Of a stretch of 64,000 bases of DNA, positions 47,103 through 57,200 are shown one piece after another; within the stretch, counting starts at the first letter, position 1; each line of letters starts with the position of its first letter. Under the pieces are notes generated by a model. It was not told the origin of the DNA, searched no databases, and saw only the letters and a program-made list of their open reading frames with translations. Source of the DNA: Shewanella pealeana ATCC 700345. GTDB lineage: Bacteria > Pseudomonadota > Gammaproteobacteria > Enterobacterales > Shewanellaceae. Made by a program: the position numbers and the translations under genes. Location: assembly GCF_000018285.1 (NCBI RefSeq), contig NC_009901.1:4649001-4713000 (forward strand), read 5' to 3'.

Positions 47103-49190
47103 ATGAATACTAAACTTTCTCTTGTAGCTATCCTTCTTGCTGGTGCTATGGTAACTGGCTGTTCTGATGACGATTCAGAAACAATATATATCTGTGAAGA
47201 TGGCTCTGAAGCCTCATCTCCAGAACTGTGCCCAGTAACAGAGCCTAGCGATCCTACGGATCCAGTTGAACCACCAGCAGTCGATGGACCATTCGTGCAT
47301 GCTGGCCGTACTATCATTGATGGCGCATTCTATAGCGCCACCAGCCCGAGTAACGAATATGATCCGTTACGTGATTGGGAAAATACCATGCCAGCTGGAT
47401 ATAAAGAGATGCGTAACGCTTCGTATCCTTGGGGCACGACTGTTTATGATTCAGCAGACAATGGCGAAGAATTGTGGATGGGTACTATCTCAAACGGTTG
47501 GTGTGTATGGCCATACCAGAACATCGGCATGCCTATCGAGTTAACCACTTATGAGAGTGAGACTACTGGCTGTTCAGTGCCAGGGACTACTGGCACTCCA
47601 TCACAGATCTTCATCTATAACTTCCGCACTGGTGCAAAAGAAGTGATTCATGAAGGCATGCTCACATCTGGTGGCCCTCAGTTTACTGAAGCTTTCGAGC
47701 CTATCAATAATACCTATGGCTTCCGCGCTGCGGGCACTGTTGGTGATCTGGTATTTGTTGCGGGTCACTACAAGAGTGGTGTCGATGCTAACCAAGGTCG
47801 ACTACGGCTATTCGTATTCAATGCAAAGGAGCGTTCATTCGTCGGCTATCGTGATATCGTCGGTGATACCACACGTCGCTTCCGTACTCTAGAGCACGCT
47901 GACGGTACCACTGGCTTCTACACTATCGTAGGGGCAGAAACAGGTATGACTCAGACTGGTGACGGCCCAACTCAACTACTTCGCTGGGTAGGTACACAAG
48001 ATGATCCTTTCGCTGGCGGTACAATTAAAGATGTAGAGAACCCACTTAACACCACAGGTTGGAGCAAGGTTTCGACTCAACTGGATAATGAAGAAACTCC
48101 AGGTGGCGTACAATACGGTATGATCGGTGACTGGCGTCAATTCACCCATAGCGATGGTACTGAACGCCTTATCATGTCTGCTTCTGCACACCCTTTCGTT
48201 TACAAGGAAGGCAAGCGTAATGATAAGTACAAAGAGTCAGTCATCCTGATTTCAGATCCAATTCCAGCTGCAGGTTACAGCGCAAGTGAGCAACTGACCT
48301 TCCGTGAAGTATTCGGTATGGATCAGTACGATCCTGATACTAAAGGTCGCTGGGGAGCTAAATGGGGGACGAGTGCAATTAACGACGGTTTCATGTATTT
48401 CGGTACTTACCACCAAGGTACAGATGCTGCTTATAAGCACTTTGCTAAGGCAGATCCTGAGTTATTCACCGACTTAACAGGTCTTGATGCACATGATTAC
48501 TCAGTCATTGATGCAAATAAAGAAGCGGGTCATAAAACGTTTATGATCAACGAGTGGCGCGCCACTTCAATCTTCCGTATTGACCTTAAAAATATTGATG
48601 CGGTAAGCGCAGGCGACACCTCTAAAGTAGAGCTGCTTTACGGCTACGAAACCATGCAGGTTAATGATGGTAATGGTTGGAAGGCTATGCCAAACAAGTT
48701 AGGTCAGAAGCCTATTCATGGTGAAGCTGGTATGGGTAACCCAGGAAACGTCTACTCTTGGACCTCAATTGCCAAAGACGGTAAGTTATTCTGGGGATTC
48801 TTCGATGCATTCTCTGGCCTACATGACCTACTGTTCGAGGCATACGCTGGTGAGTACATGTTATTCGACGGTATCGTATTCCAGAACCCTGAGTGGAAGA
48901 ACCAGATGGCTAACAACCCAGCCATGTGGATGTACGATTACGCTAAAACTGAGATGGATGCTAACGGCTTAGCCGAAGAGTTTATTCCAGGTGGCGATCT
49001 ACTGATGATCGAAGCTGACGGTTCTGCACGTAAGCTTACCACTAACGGTTTCGGCAATGAGTGCTCTAACGGTATCCGTAACGTAGTCGATATCGACGAC
49101 AAGCTATACTTCGGCACCTCAACTTGGTGTAACGTCGGTCCAACTTCTGGACTAGAGTTCTACCAATATGAGCCTAGCTTAGACAAGTAG
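47103..49190 (+). CDS. Unrecognised 695-residue lipoprotein in the respiratory operon
   Basis: Signal peptide with lipobox VTG-C20, followed by Ser at +2, which allows outer-membrane sorting. A Cys pair and a Pro-rich linker (ICEDGSEASSPELCPVTEPSD; up to about residue 60) precede a globular domain (about 65-695) with aromatic-rich strands. Cysteines occur in NGWCVWPY, ETTGCSVPG, NECSNGIRN and TSTWCNVG and could form disulfides. No haem CxxCH, no FeS or molybdenum motif, no family recognised. It is translated 1 bp after dmsB and ends before a strong terminator, so it belongs to the dms transcript. It is not part of the S. oneidensis dmsEFABGH set as I know it. Confidence 0.85.
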   Translation: MNTKLSLVAILLAGAMVTGCSDDDSETIYICEDGSEASSPELCPVTEPSDPTDPVEPPAVDGPFVHAGRTIIDGAFYSATSPSNEYDPLRDWENTMPAGYKEMRNASYPWGTTVYDSADNGEELWMGTISNGWCVWPYQNIGMPIELTTYESETTGCSVPGTTGTPSQIFIYNFRTGAKEVIHEGMLTSGGPQFTEAFEPINNTYGFRAAGTVGDLVFVAGHYKSGVDANQGRLRLFVFNAKERSFVGYRDIVGDTTRRFRTLEHADGTTGFYTIVGAETGMTQTGDGPTQLLRWVGTQDDPFAGGTIKDVENPLNTTGWSKVSTQLDNEETPGGVQYGMIGDWRQFTHSDGTERLIMSASAHPFVYKEGKRNDKYKESVILISDPIPAAGYSASEQLTFREVFGMDQYDPDTKGRWGAKWGTSAINDGFMYFGTYHQGTDAAYKHFAKADPELFTDLTGLDAHDYSVIDANKEAGHKTFMINEWRATSIFRIDLKNIDAVSAGDTSKVELLYGYETMQVNDGNGWKAMPNKLGQKPIHGEAGMGNPGNVYSWTSIAKDGKLFWGFFDAFSGLHDLLFEAYAGEYMLFDGIVFQNPEWKNQMANNPAMWMYDYAKTEMDANGLAEEFIPGGDLLMIEADGSARKLTTNGFGNECSNGIRNVVDIDDKLYFGTSTWCNVGPTSGLEFYQYEPSLDK

Positions 49191-49201
49191 GTATATCGTT
49201 T

Positions 49202-49230
49202 AAGGCGGCCTCTGGCCGCCTTTTCTTTTT
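49202..49230 (+). terminator. Intrinsic terminator inside the respiratory gene cluster
   Basis: 9-bp stem AAGGCGGCC/GGCCGCCTT with a TCT loop, followed by TTCTTTTT. It separates the five structural genes from the chaperone gene, whose ribosome-binding site (CGGAG) lies about 14 bp later. The chaperone probably gets lower read-through expression. Confidence 0.92.
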
Positions 49231-49244
49231 ATTTCGGAGTTTAT

Positions 49245-49865
49245 ATGAATAGAACACTGGCTGAAATCACCCCCACCTTAGCTGCCAATATGTACCATGA
49301 TCCCAGCGATAAGATGCTAGAGGTCTATAAAGAGCATGACTTCAACGCATGTTACCCTCTGCTAACAGAGAGCCAGACCCGCAGCGAAGGCGTTGCACTA
49401 ATTAGCAACTACATCACTCAATACACCAGTGAACAATTTCCAGCTCTATTATTGGATTTTAATCAGTTATTTATAGGCCCTGGTAAAATGAAGGTTCCAT
49501 TATGGGGCTCATATTACTTGAGTGAAGATAACCTGCTGTGTGGGCCAAGCACACAGAAACTCCAAGAACGCATCGATGCACTAGGTATAAAACTCAGTAC
49601 CTCAGATGGTGATAATCAGCCCGTCGACCACATATCTTTGGTGCTACAACTGGTGGAATTTACCCTTAATGAAGGGAAAACATTAGAGCTTAAAGTTATC
49701 GTAGGGGAGCATCTAGCGGTTTGGGGATATAGAATCGCCGAGCTCATCATTGAACATGCGCAGACTGACTTCTACTTAGGCTGGGGGTTATTGCTGAAAG
49801 ATTACCTAGATGTGTTAGTCGAGTCTAACGGCGTCATAGTGCAAGAGCGAACGCTATGGGGGTAA
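49245..49865 (+). CDS. TorD/DmsD-family Tat proofreading chaperone
   Basis: The 206-residue helical protein has the family core FNQLFIGPGKMKVPLWGSYYL, which matches the E-x-x-LF-x-GPG...P-WGS-YL signature, and EHLAVWGYRIAELI near residue 152. TorD/DmsD chaperones bind the Tat signal of molybdoenzymes and help cofactor insertion, so the likely client is the DmsA-type enzyme. It corresponds to DmsG of S. oneidensis by position. Overlaps the next gene by 10 bp. Confidence 0.88.
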   Translation: MNRTLAEITPTLAANMYHDPSDKMLEVYKEHDFNACYPLLTESQTRSEGVALISNYITQYTSEQFPALLLDFNQLFIGPGKMKVPLWGSYYLSEDNLLCGPSTQKLQERIDALGIKLSTSDGDNQPVDHISLVLQLVEFTLNEGKTLELKVIVGEHLAVWGYRIAELIIEHAQTDFYLGWGLLLKDYLDVLVESNGVIVQERTLWG

Positions 49866-50221
49866 TCGATTCCTTAAAGCTACAATATAAAATCGCCAAG
49901 GTTGCCAGTTGGATTGAAGACTACATAAGCGCTTCTCTTGAGATACACCCAAGGATTTTTGCTCAAGTATCTATCGGAACCGTTAGCAACTACATCGCCT
50001 CATCTGCTCGAGATTATATCGACGAGGCCTACAGTGCCGATGTCGATATCGAGCCTTTTATCCATGTCTGTATGGGCAGCGCGATGTGCACCTTAAGCTG
50101 CAAAAGAAACGATGTACAAAATATTGTGATTTATGTTGTTAAGCAGGCTAATGCAAGGTGCCCTTTACTACAGCCTCTGATTGAATCAATCCCACAAAAT
50201 AAAAGTACCAGCATGGTATAA
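49856..50221 (+). CDS. Small operon-terminal protein at the dmsH position
   Basis: I do not recognise a domain. The 121-residue protein has no signal peptide or membrane helix and is mixed alpha/beta in look, with four cysteines (CMGSAMCTLSC and ARCPLL). It starts inside the chaperone gene (10-bp overlap), so coupled translation is likely. By position it corresponds to dmsH of the S. oneidensis dms operon. A role in enzyme maturation is an inference from context only. Confidence 0.7.
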   Translation: MGVIDSLKLQYKIAKVASWIEDYISASLEIHPRIFAQVSIGTVSNYIASSARDYIDEAYSADVDIEPFIHVCMGSAMCTLSCKRNDVQNIVIYVVKQANARCPLLQPLIESIPQNKSTSMV

Positions 50222-50224
50222 CAA

Positions 50225-50254
50225 CACAGGGCCTAACGAAAACGGCTCTGTGTA
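50225..50254 (+). terminator. Hairpin ending the respiratory operon
   Basis: 10-bp stem ACACAGGGCC/GGCTCTGTGT with one G-T pair and a 10-nt loop, four bases after the last gene. There is no T tract, so its efficiency is uncertain. Confidence 0.5.
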
Positions 50255-50283
50255 ATAAAACAAACTCAGCTGAGAGCTATTAT

Positions 50284-50976
50284 CTAACAGGCAATCATGC
50301 CCTCTTTCTTATGCCGACCAATGCCAATCAAGACTTTCTCATAATCAACATCTGCGTGCTTTTCACACCAATTCAATGACTCTGTCGATTTCAACAGGTT
50401 CTCAAATACTCTCCTTAAAGGATAATGAATATGCTTACCAACGTTCATCACGCTTTGAGGGATAACAATACATCCCCTTTGATAAGGAAAGGTCAATGCC
50501 ATCGCCTCTTCTAGCAACTCTTGAGCAACCCCCATATGACCTTGATTAAAGGGAACGAGCCAAAACTCGAGGGTTATCTGTCGTATTTCGGAGACGATCT
50601 GCTCAAGCCGCGCCTGCTGTTTATCGCTCGCATACATAAAGATCCCTGGGTTGGCACTTAACAACAAGGTGCCGGAACGATTTAATGTTTCCATCGAGCT
50701 TGCAACTGGAGCCAGCAAACTGAGTAAAATTTTCTCTCGATTATTAAGTGTAAGATCAGCCTGGATATCCACCAGCATCTGTTTTGTATTTTCTGCATCA
50801 TGAACAAACAGACTCACCAATACATCTTCTTTGCCTGAAAAGTACTTATATAATGTGGCTCGAGATACTTCGGCACGCTTGGCAATATCGGTGAATTTAA
50901 ACGATACCATGCCATATTCAAGGATCAATTCTCTGGCTATATCGAGTAACTTTACTTCTCTATCCCGTCTTATCAT
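50284..50976 (-). CDS. TetR-family transcriptional regulator
   Basis: The 230-residue protein (ATG 50976, MIRRDREVKLLDIARELI) has a TetR HTH at about 20-50 (MVSFKFTDIAKRAEVSRATLYKYFSGKEDVLVSLF). The C-terminal ligand domain is unlike any I can name. It is convergent with the respiratory operon and divergent from the OPT transporter gene, so it may regulate one or both. A TTG three codons upstream (50985) is less likely. Confidence 0.85.
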   Translation of the reverse strand: MIRRDREVKLLDIARELILEYGMVSFKFTDIAKRAEVSRATLYKYFSGKEDVLVSLFVHDAENTKQMLVDIQADLTLNNREKILLSLLAPVASSMETLNRSGTLLLSANPGIFMYASDKQQARLEQIVSEIRQITLEFWLVPFNQGHMGVAQELLEEAMALTFPYQRGCIVIPQSVMNVGKHIHYPLRRVFENLLKSTESLNWCEKHADVDYEKVLIGIGRHKKEGMIAC

Positions 50977-51003
50977 TAATCGCAAAACCCTAATTTTTCT
51001 ATC

Positions 51004-51018
51004 TTGCTAATGTAGCAA
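51004..51018. promoter_or_regulatory. Candidate TetR operator
   Basis: Perfect inverted repeat TTGCTA-N3-TAGCAA, 28 bp upstream of the tetR ATG and within the divergent intergenic region (50977-51245) shared with the OPT gene. The length suits a TetR half-site pair. Nothing else in that region stood out. Confidence 0.55.
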
Positions 51019-51245
51019 ATGGGGTACTATTTAACTTCCGAAGATGCATAAAGAGTGACAAGGATCAGTCATATTTACCAATACTTGCCTAATTAACCTT
51101 CTTAAGTTTCAAATGAGACCTTATCCCAAGAAGTGAAGCTAAATTTCAATTACCATTGAACTCTAATACCAAAATAAAACAATTTTTATATTATTCAAAT
51201 TCTGCTTATTAACATTAATCAGAATTTAATGACCCTACTAGTAAC

Positions 51246-52979
51246 ATGATGCCCAATACACCTCAAATTAGCTCTCCTCCATTATCTATACGCGCGATAG
51301 TTACAGGCATGATCCTAGGCAGCATTCTGGTTCTGTGTAATCTATACATGGGGCTGCGTATTGGCTGGTCAATCAATATGTCGGTACTGGCATCCTTGCT
51401 CGGTTTTATTGCTTGGAAGGGGATCGGTGCGACTATCCCTTGCCGTGCTTGGAGCCCCCGTGAAGCAAACATACAGCAAACGGCGGCCTCTGCCGCGGGA
51501 GGCACATTATCGGCAGGACTCGTATCCGCCATCCCCGCCTATATGATCCTCAGTGAGTCTGAGTTTGATTATTGGCCGATGGTGATTTGGATGATAAGCA
51601 TTAGCCTACTTGGGATCTGTGTCGCTTCAGCCATCAGACCCGCCATGTTACATAATGAGCGTTTACGTTTTCCCGCCGGGATAGCGACTGCTGAGGTCAT
51701 TAATGATATGTTTAGTGGCGCACGCATTGCCCGCCATAAAACACTGGCATTACTATCGGCCATGGCCGTGACCATAGCACATCGCATCTTTATCCCTGTC
51801 AGCTACAAAATACCACTGGGGTTTTCCATACCAGGCCAGGGAGCGGTAGCTGGAAGCAGTATTAGCGCAAAAAACTTAGGCTTTATCATCGATCCCTCAT
51901 ACATGCTACTCGCTTTTGGCGCCATTATTGGAACCAAGTCGGCATTAAGCCTATTTGCAGGTGCACTCATCGCTTGGTTAGGACTAGGCCCCTATATTGT
52001 GGGACAAGGCTGGGAACAAGCAGGGCCTGCAGATGGTCATTGGTTCAGTTACTTAATTGACTGGCTCGTTTGGCCCGGCGTAGCAATGATGCTCGCGTCC
52101 GCCGTTACCACTACCGCGATCTCATTATTTAAGTCACAGAAGAAAGCTAGAATTACCTTGATGTGGGGCTGGCAGGAGTATTTACTACTGTCAGTATTAA
52201 CCCCGATCCTCATAGGTTTGCAAGTTTATCTATTCGATATTAGCTGGTTTGCGGCAATGCTGGCCGTGCCTTTAGCGTTTATATTTGCAATCGTTGCAGC
52301 GCAAGTTGTAGGTGAAACTGGCATCCCGCCTATCGGCGCATTAGGTAAGTTATCACAACTGAGTTTTTCGGTGATCAGCCCAGGAAATCTAACCACTAAC
52401 TTGATGACTGCTAATGTCGCCAGTGGCGCTGCGGGTCAAGCGACAGATCTTCTCAACGACTTTAAGGCGGGTCAGTTACTTGGTACAAACCCTCGCCATC
52501 AAATGTTTGCTCAAGCAATGGGAATTTTGGTTGGTTGTGTAACCAGCGCTGGGGTTTTCATGCTGTTAATTCCCAACCCTGCAGAACAGCTAATGACAGA
52601 GCAGTGGCCAGCGCCAGGCGTTGCAGCTTGGACAGCCATAGCCCAGGCATTGACTCAAGGGTTAGAGGCCATCCCTCAGTCGGCACGATATGCGATGTTT
52701 ATCGGCATCGTGGTCGCGACGCTCAATGAACTTATGCTATTGGTAGTCAAACCCAAATGGCATCCTTACCTGCCAAGTATGTCAGCCATGGGATTGGCAT
52801 TCGTACTGCCTGCTCAAGTCAGCATTATGTTGTGCATTGGTGCTTTACTGGCTTGGGTATTAAGACAACTGGCTCCTCGCTGGTCAAAACGATTCTTAAT
52901 CGCCCTAGCGGCAGGCTGCATAGCCGGAGAGAGTATCGCCGGCGTATTAGGTTCACTGCTATTTATGATTAAGCCCTAA
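51246..52979 (+). CDS. OPT-family transporter
   Basis: Oligopeptide transporter-family proteins import peptides or metal chelates by proton coupling. The 577-residue protein has about 14-16 helices; it starts RAIVTGMILGSILVLCNLYMGLRIGWSINMSVLASLLGF, the canonical first repeat, and has AAQVVGETGIPPIGALGKLSQLSF (near residue 350) and MTANVASGAAGQATDLLNDFKAGQLLG, both typical. A second ATG lies one codon later. It might supply the TetR ligand or remove a compound; no sequence link to the respiratory genes beyond position. Confidence 0.9.
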   Translation: MMPNTPQISSPPLSIRAIVTGMILGSILVLCNLYMGLRIGWSINMSVLASLLGFIAWKGIGATIPCRAWSPREANIQQTAASAAGGTLSAGLVSAIPAYMILSESEFDYWPMVIWMISISLLGICVASAIRPAMLHNERLRFPAGIATAEVINDMFSGARIARHKTLALLSAMAVTIAHRIFIPVSYKIPLGFSIPGQGAVAGSSISAKNLGFIIDPSYMLLAFGAIIGTKSALSLFAGALIAWLGLGPYIVGQGWEQAGPADGHWFSYLIDWLVWPGVAMMLASAVTTTAISLFKSQKKARITLMWGWQEYLLLSVLTPILIGLQVYLFDISWFAAMLAVPLAFIFAIVAAQVVGETGIPPIGALGKLSQLSFSVISPGNLTTNLMTANVASGAAGQATDLLNDFKAGQLLGTNPRHQMFAQAMGILVGCVTSAGVFMLLIPNPAEQLMTEQWPAPGVAAWTAIAQALTQGLEAIPQSARYAMFIGIVVATLNELMLLVVKPKWHPYLPSMSAMGLAFVLPAQVSIMLCIGALLAWVLRQLAPRWSKRFLIALAAGCIAGESIAGVLGSLLFMIKP

Positions 52980-53003
52980 ACAGCCCCAAGGCTCTCACTT
53001 AAA

Positions 53004-54218
53004 TCATTGCTTTAACACTGGTAGATTGAGTTCCTCGTTAAGATAAACCTCAATGCGTCGATTTTGTTCTGGGATATGGCTGATAGGTTCAGACTCCCCC
53101 TTACCCACGGCTTTGATGATACCTGTAGCGATATTAAAGTCTGCCGCTAGCATTTCAGCCACAGATGCGGCGCGGCGCTCAGATAATTTTTGATTGTATG
53201 CTTGAGACCCTACAGCCGATGTATGACCAAATACTGTGATCTGTTTAATATCATATTGCTCGATAAAGTCGGCTAGCTTTTGGATTTTATCTGTGTTGCT
53301 TAGGTCGATCTTATCGCTGTCATTCTCATACAAGACTGTTAGCTTCATCTCGACCACTCTCGGGGCAAACAGAGTGCAGCCTCGGCTATCTACCGCATGA
53401 GTGCTCGGCGTATCTAGACACTGATCTTGCGCGTTAAACACGCCATCACTATCACTATCACCATCACTACCAATTTTAGCAAGCGTCGGCACGACTGCGG
53501 CAGGTAAAACTGGCGCGGCATCACGAGAATCAGAGCCAAACCAGTATCTAAGACCTAAAGCAAACACCCCGACTTCATCGGCATCAAGTGGCATATGCTG
53601 ATAGCTAACATAGGCCTGCATATCATGATTAATTTGATAACCTAGCTCGGCGCCCAACCAAACTCCAGAGCCAGAGTGGGAGTCTGAGCCTACTTGACTG
53701 GCCTCATCTGCAATCGAAGAGGTGACGGCATCTAACTCCCAAGCAAAATAACCCAGCTTGCCTGTAACACTGAAGCGTTCGCTGAGGGGATAGGTCCCCA
53801 ATACACTCAAGGACCAGCCATCACCGGTTTCAGGGTATACATGCTCGGCTAAATCATAATAAGCATCTAAATCGGTTGTTTGCCCAGAAAATTCGACGCT
53901 ACGCTCGCCCAAATCAAGGTATCCCGCTTCCACACTAAAATATTGATTGAACTTATAACCTAGAAATAGACCATAACTCGCTCCAGAATCATCAACTTTA
54001 GTGCTACTCGCATCGATCCCTGCTTGCTCATATAGCTCATCTAATCCCGCGTTAGACACATTGGTTGTCGCTAAACCAAACTGTCCACCGAGATACCAAC
54101 CCTGAGACCACATATGCTCGGTTTGTTGCGACTCATTTTCCGCGGCTTGTACCACTAGAGGGCAAAGTAGTGCTGTAATTAAAACGCTTGAAGACGAGCA
54201 AAACGGATAAGTTTTCAT
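53004..54218 (-). CDS. OmpA-family protein with calcium-type repeat linker
   Basis: The 404-residue protein has a signal peptide (MKTYPFCSSSSVLITALLC) and an eight-stranded OmpA-like barrel (about 30-225, GWYLGGQFGLATTNVSN... LGLRYWFGSD). A thrombospondin type 3-like Asp-rich stretch follows (DGDSDSDGVFNAQDQC, about 245-262). The C-terminal peptidoglycan-binding OmpA domain (about 290-400) has TVFGHTSAVGSQAYNQKLSERRAASV and NRRIEVYL. It is 7 bp downstream of the giant surface protein on the same strand, suggesting a functional link at the envelope. Confidence 0.92.
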   Translation of the reverse strand: MKTYPFCSSSSVLITALLCPLVVQAAENESQQTEHMWSQGWYLGGQFGLATTNVSNAGLDELYEQAGIDASSTKVDDSGASYGLFLGYKFNQYFSVEAGYLDLGERSVEFSGQTTDLDAYYDLAEHVYPETGDGWSLSVLGTYPLSERFSVTGKLGYFAWELDAVTSSIADEASQVGSDSHSGSGVWLGAELGYQINHDMQAYVSYQHMPLDADEVGVFALGLRYWFGSDSRDAAPVLPAAVVPTLAKIGSDGDSDSDGVFNAQDQCLDTPSTHAVDSRGCTLFAPRVVEMKLTVLYENDSDKIDLSNTDKIQKLADFIEQYDIKQITVFGHTSAVGSQAYNQKLSERRAASVAEMLAADFNIATGIIKAVGKGESEPISHIPEQNRRIEVYLNEELNLPVLKQ

Positions 54219-54225
54219 AAATATC

Positions 54226-57200
54226 CTAATCCTTACTATCTGATACTAAGAGGAGATGCTTTGCTCTACTGAGTAAAAAGCCGTTACGGCGATATAGGCA
54301 AACAAACATAAATAGGATTAACAGGCTCCATAGGTTCACGCTGCCGCCAGATGATTCAGTCTTGTCATGCACATTGATGACTTCTATCACCTTCACCTTT
54401 ACGATGGCCTCGGCTTGCATGCCAAAGGCATCTTCGATCACGTAACGGATAGTGTCTTCGCCACTAAAGCCAGCATTAGGTGTATAAGTAATTAAGCCGT
54501 TAGCATCTAGCTGCACACTGCCATTTTCGGCCTCGGCGCTGACTAAACGTATAACGCCACCGTCTGGGTCTGAATCATTTGCCAGCACATTAATACCGAC
54601 CTGTTCCCCCTGCTTAACCTCGGCATAGTCATCGACTGCAATTGGGGCTTGGTTGGCTAAAATGGTGATATTAACGATGCCATAAGCGGTGCCGCCATTA
54701 CCGTCAGAGATGGCGTAGTCAATCAGATCACTGCCAATAAGGTTACTCAATGCGTGATAACGAAGCTGGCCGTCGACTATCTCCACCCGACCAAAGCGCG
54801 CACTGGCACTGGTAATCGTGAGTATGTCGCCGTCTGCGTCGCTGTCATTAACCAATACGTCGATATCATTGATGCTATCTACGCCAACAGTAAGCTGATC
54901 ATCTTCTGCCACAGGCTGCTGATTACCGATAAGCAGCGTACCGACATAACCCGGGTCGATAATGGTGCCATTAACTATGCCGTCATCGTCGTTAGCTCCA
55001 CCATCTTGGATAATCAGCTGCACACACCAATCGCCTTCATTTAGGCCCGGACGCCATAGAGGCGAGCCTGTTGGTGGGCAGTAGCCTGGCTCACCACTTG
55101 TGGACCACAAACTGTTATTGGCGTCTTCAACGAAGTCCCCCCAACCGCTTTCGCTACGATATTTACGGTATACAGCCGATTGCGGAATAGGCTTACGCAG
55201 TGGCGTGACCACACGGTAAGCTTGATGATTATCAGGTAAGCCGTAGGCAATAAAGTCCATGATGCCGCCGACATTGACTGCCTGAGAATCGATAGGTAGA
55301 TAGTCAGCGTAGTCGCTGGCGTGATCAGAGATCAGTGCGCCACTAATATCACCGGCATAAGTTAGCTGACCACGACGCAAACAAACGCCGGGATCTCCCT
55401 CAATCAGGTATTGATTCTGGCTGTGATAGCTCTCAAACAGCACATTGCATTCAGAGACCCGGTCCAGATAGTCTGGGGTGCCATCGCCATCGCTGTCTGC
55501 ATAGCCTTCGAGGTAATCAGGGATCAAGTCACCATCAGAATCGGCATCCGTTAGTACGGCTAAGCTCTCAACCACCTGAATATAGACGGTCGATTTATCT
55601 TGCAGTGCAGGCTCGCCACTGTCGGTTACCACCAATGTCACCGGGTAAACGCCCACCGCCACGGAGGCAGGATCGAAGCTAAATATCTCGGCTTCATCAC
55701 TTTGATTACTCAACTGCGACTGCCACGCTAATGTCCAAGTATCTGCAATGTTGGCATCATAAATATGGCTATCAACCATCACCATGCCAGCTGTGCGACT
55801 CACTGTTAGGCGCGTTTCATCCTGCTGGGTGACGGTTAACGTCAGCTCAGGAGCAATGTTGCCTTCGGTAATGGTGATTTGGTGCTGATATTGAGCGCCA
55901 CGATTAACACTAGGATCTAAAGTGAACACTATGGTTTCGTCAGCTTCCACCAGCTCATCCATCAAGATATCTATTCTGATCTCAGTATGGGTGCCAGACT
56001 CAATCACTAGCTCGCTCGTCACCACATGGTAATCACCACTGCTAGCGCTACCACTCAGCTGGTAAGGGATCGATAGTGGGTAAATTTCTGAGCGACCATT
56101 AAGGTGCACACTCACTGTGACCTCTTCGCCTTCGAGCACAGTTTGATCTTTTTGGAATGACACCAAAGGTCTAACACAGATATTCTGCGCCGCAATACTG
56201 ACTCTCCCTTCGCTATCAGTTGCCTGCCAATATGCCTGACTCTGCCCCGGAGGGAACAGTAAGTTGTCGTTGATAATCGACACAGGTAGCGGATTGCCAA
56301 AGCTGTCAATCGCGGTTGCGGCTCCAATATCAACACGGGTATACAAGGCATTGGCATTAACCGTTAAGTCACCACAAAGATCTGCTGGGACTGAAATCAC
56401 TGGGAACATGGAGTCATCGTCACTGTTAATCGATAGGCGGATATAGCCCACTGCGGTGAGGCCTTCTTCATCGGCTATCAGATATTCGATCACCACCTCG
56501 CCCATATAACCTTCAGCAGGGGTGTAGCGGATCTCATTGCCACTAATCGTTAGCTGACCAAAATCCACACTCGCTGACAATAAGCGAATATTGTCTCCGT
56601 CTGGATCGCTATCATTTGCCAGCGGCAGAATACTCAGTTGTGACCAGTCATTTACCACTATGATGTCGTCTTGAGTGACTGGAGGCTGATTGACAGGCTC
56701 CTCTTCAACAATCACTGTCACCTTAGCTTGCGCAGTCAGTGGCTCGATTTCATTGTTATCACTGATGGTGTAGCTAAAGCTCACTTCGCCAGACCAATCC
56801 GCTGGCGGCGTAATCGTCAATGTATTGTTAGGATTGACCACTACTGACAGCGACGATTGAGCAACTGCGATCACGCTTAAAGTGTCACCATCGCTATCAC
56901 TATCGTTGCTTAGTACCGCGAGCATCACAGGCTGATTTATCTCTGTCGTCACCCGATCGTCCAGCGCCACCGGGCGATCGTTTACAGAAATCACCGTCAC
57001 TGTAATGATCGCGCAATCGGTCAATCCCTGCGGGTCTTCGATACAGTAGCTAATTTGATCTTCACCGTGAAAATCCGCCTCTGGGGTATAGAGAATACTG
57101 CCTTCACTGCCAATCGTGACTGTGCCATGGCTTGCGCTCGCTGAGGTGATTGTCAGTGGATCACCGTCGGCATCAACGTCATTAGCCAGCGGAAAACTCA

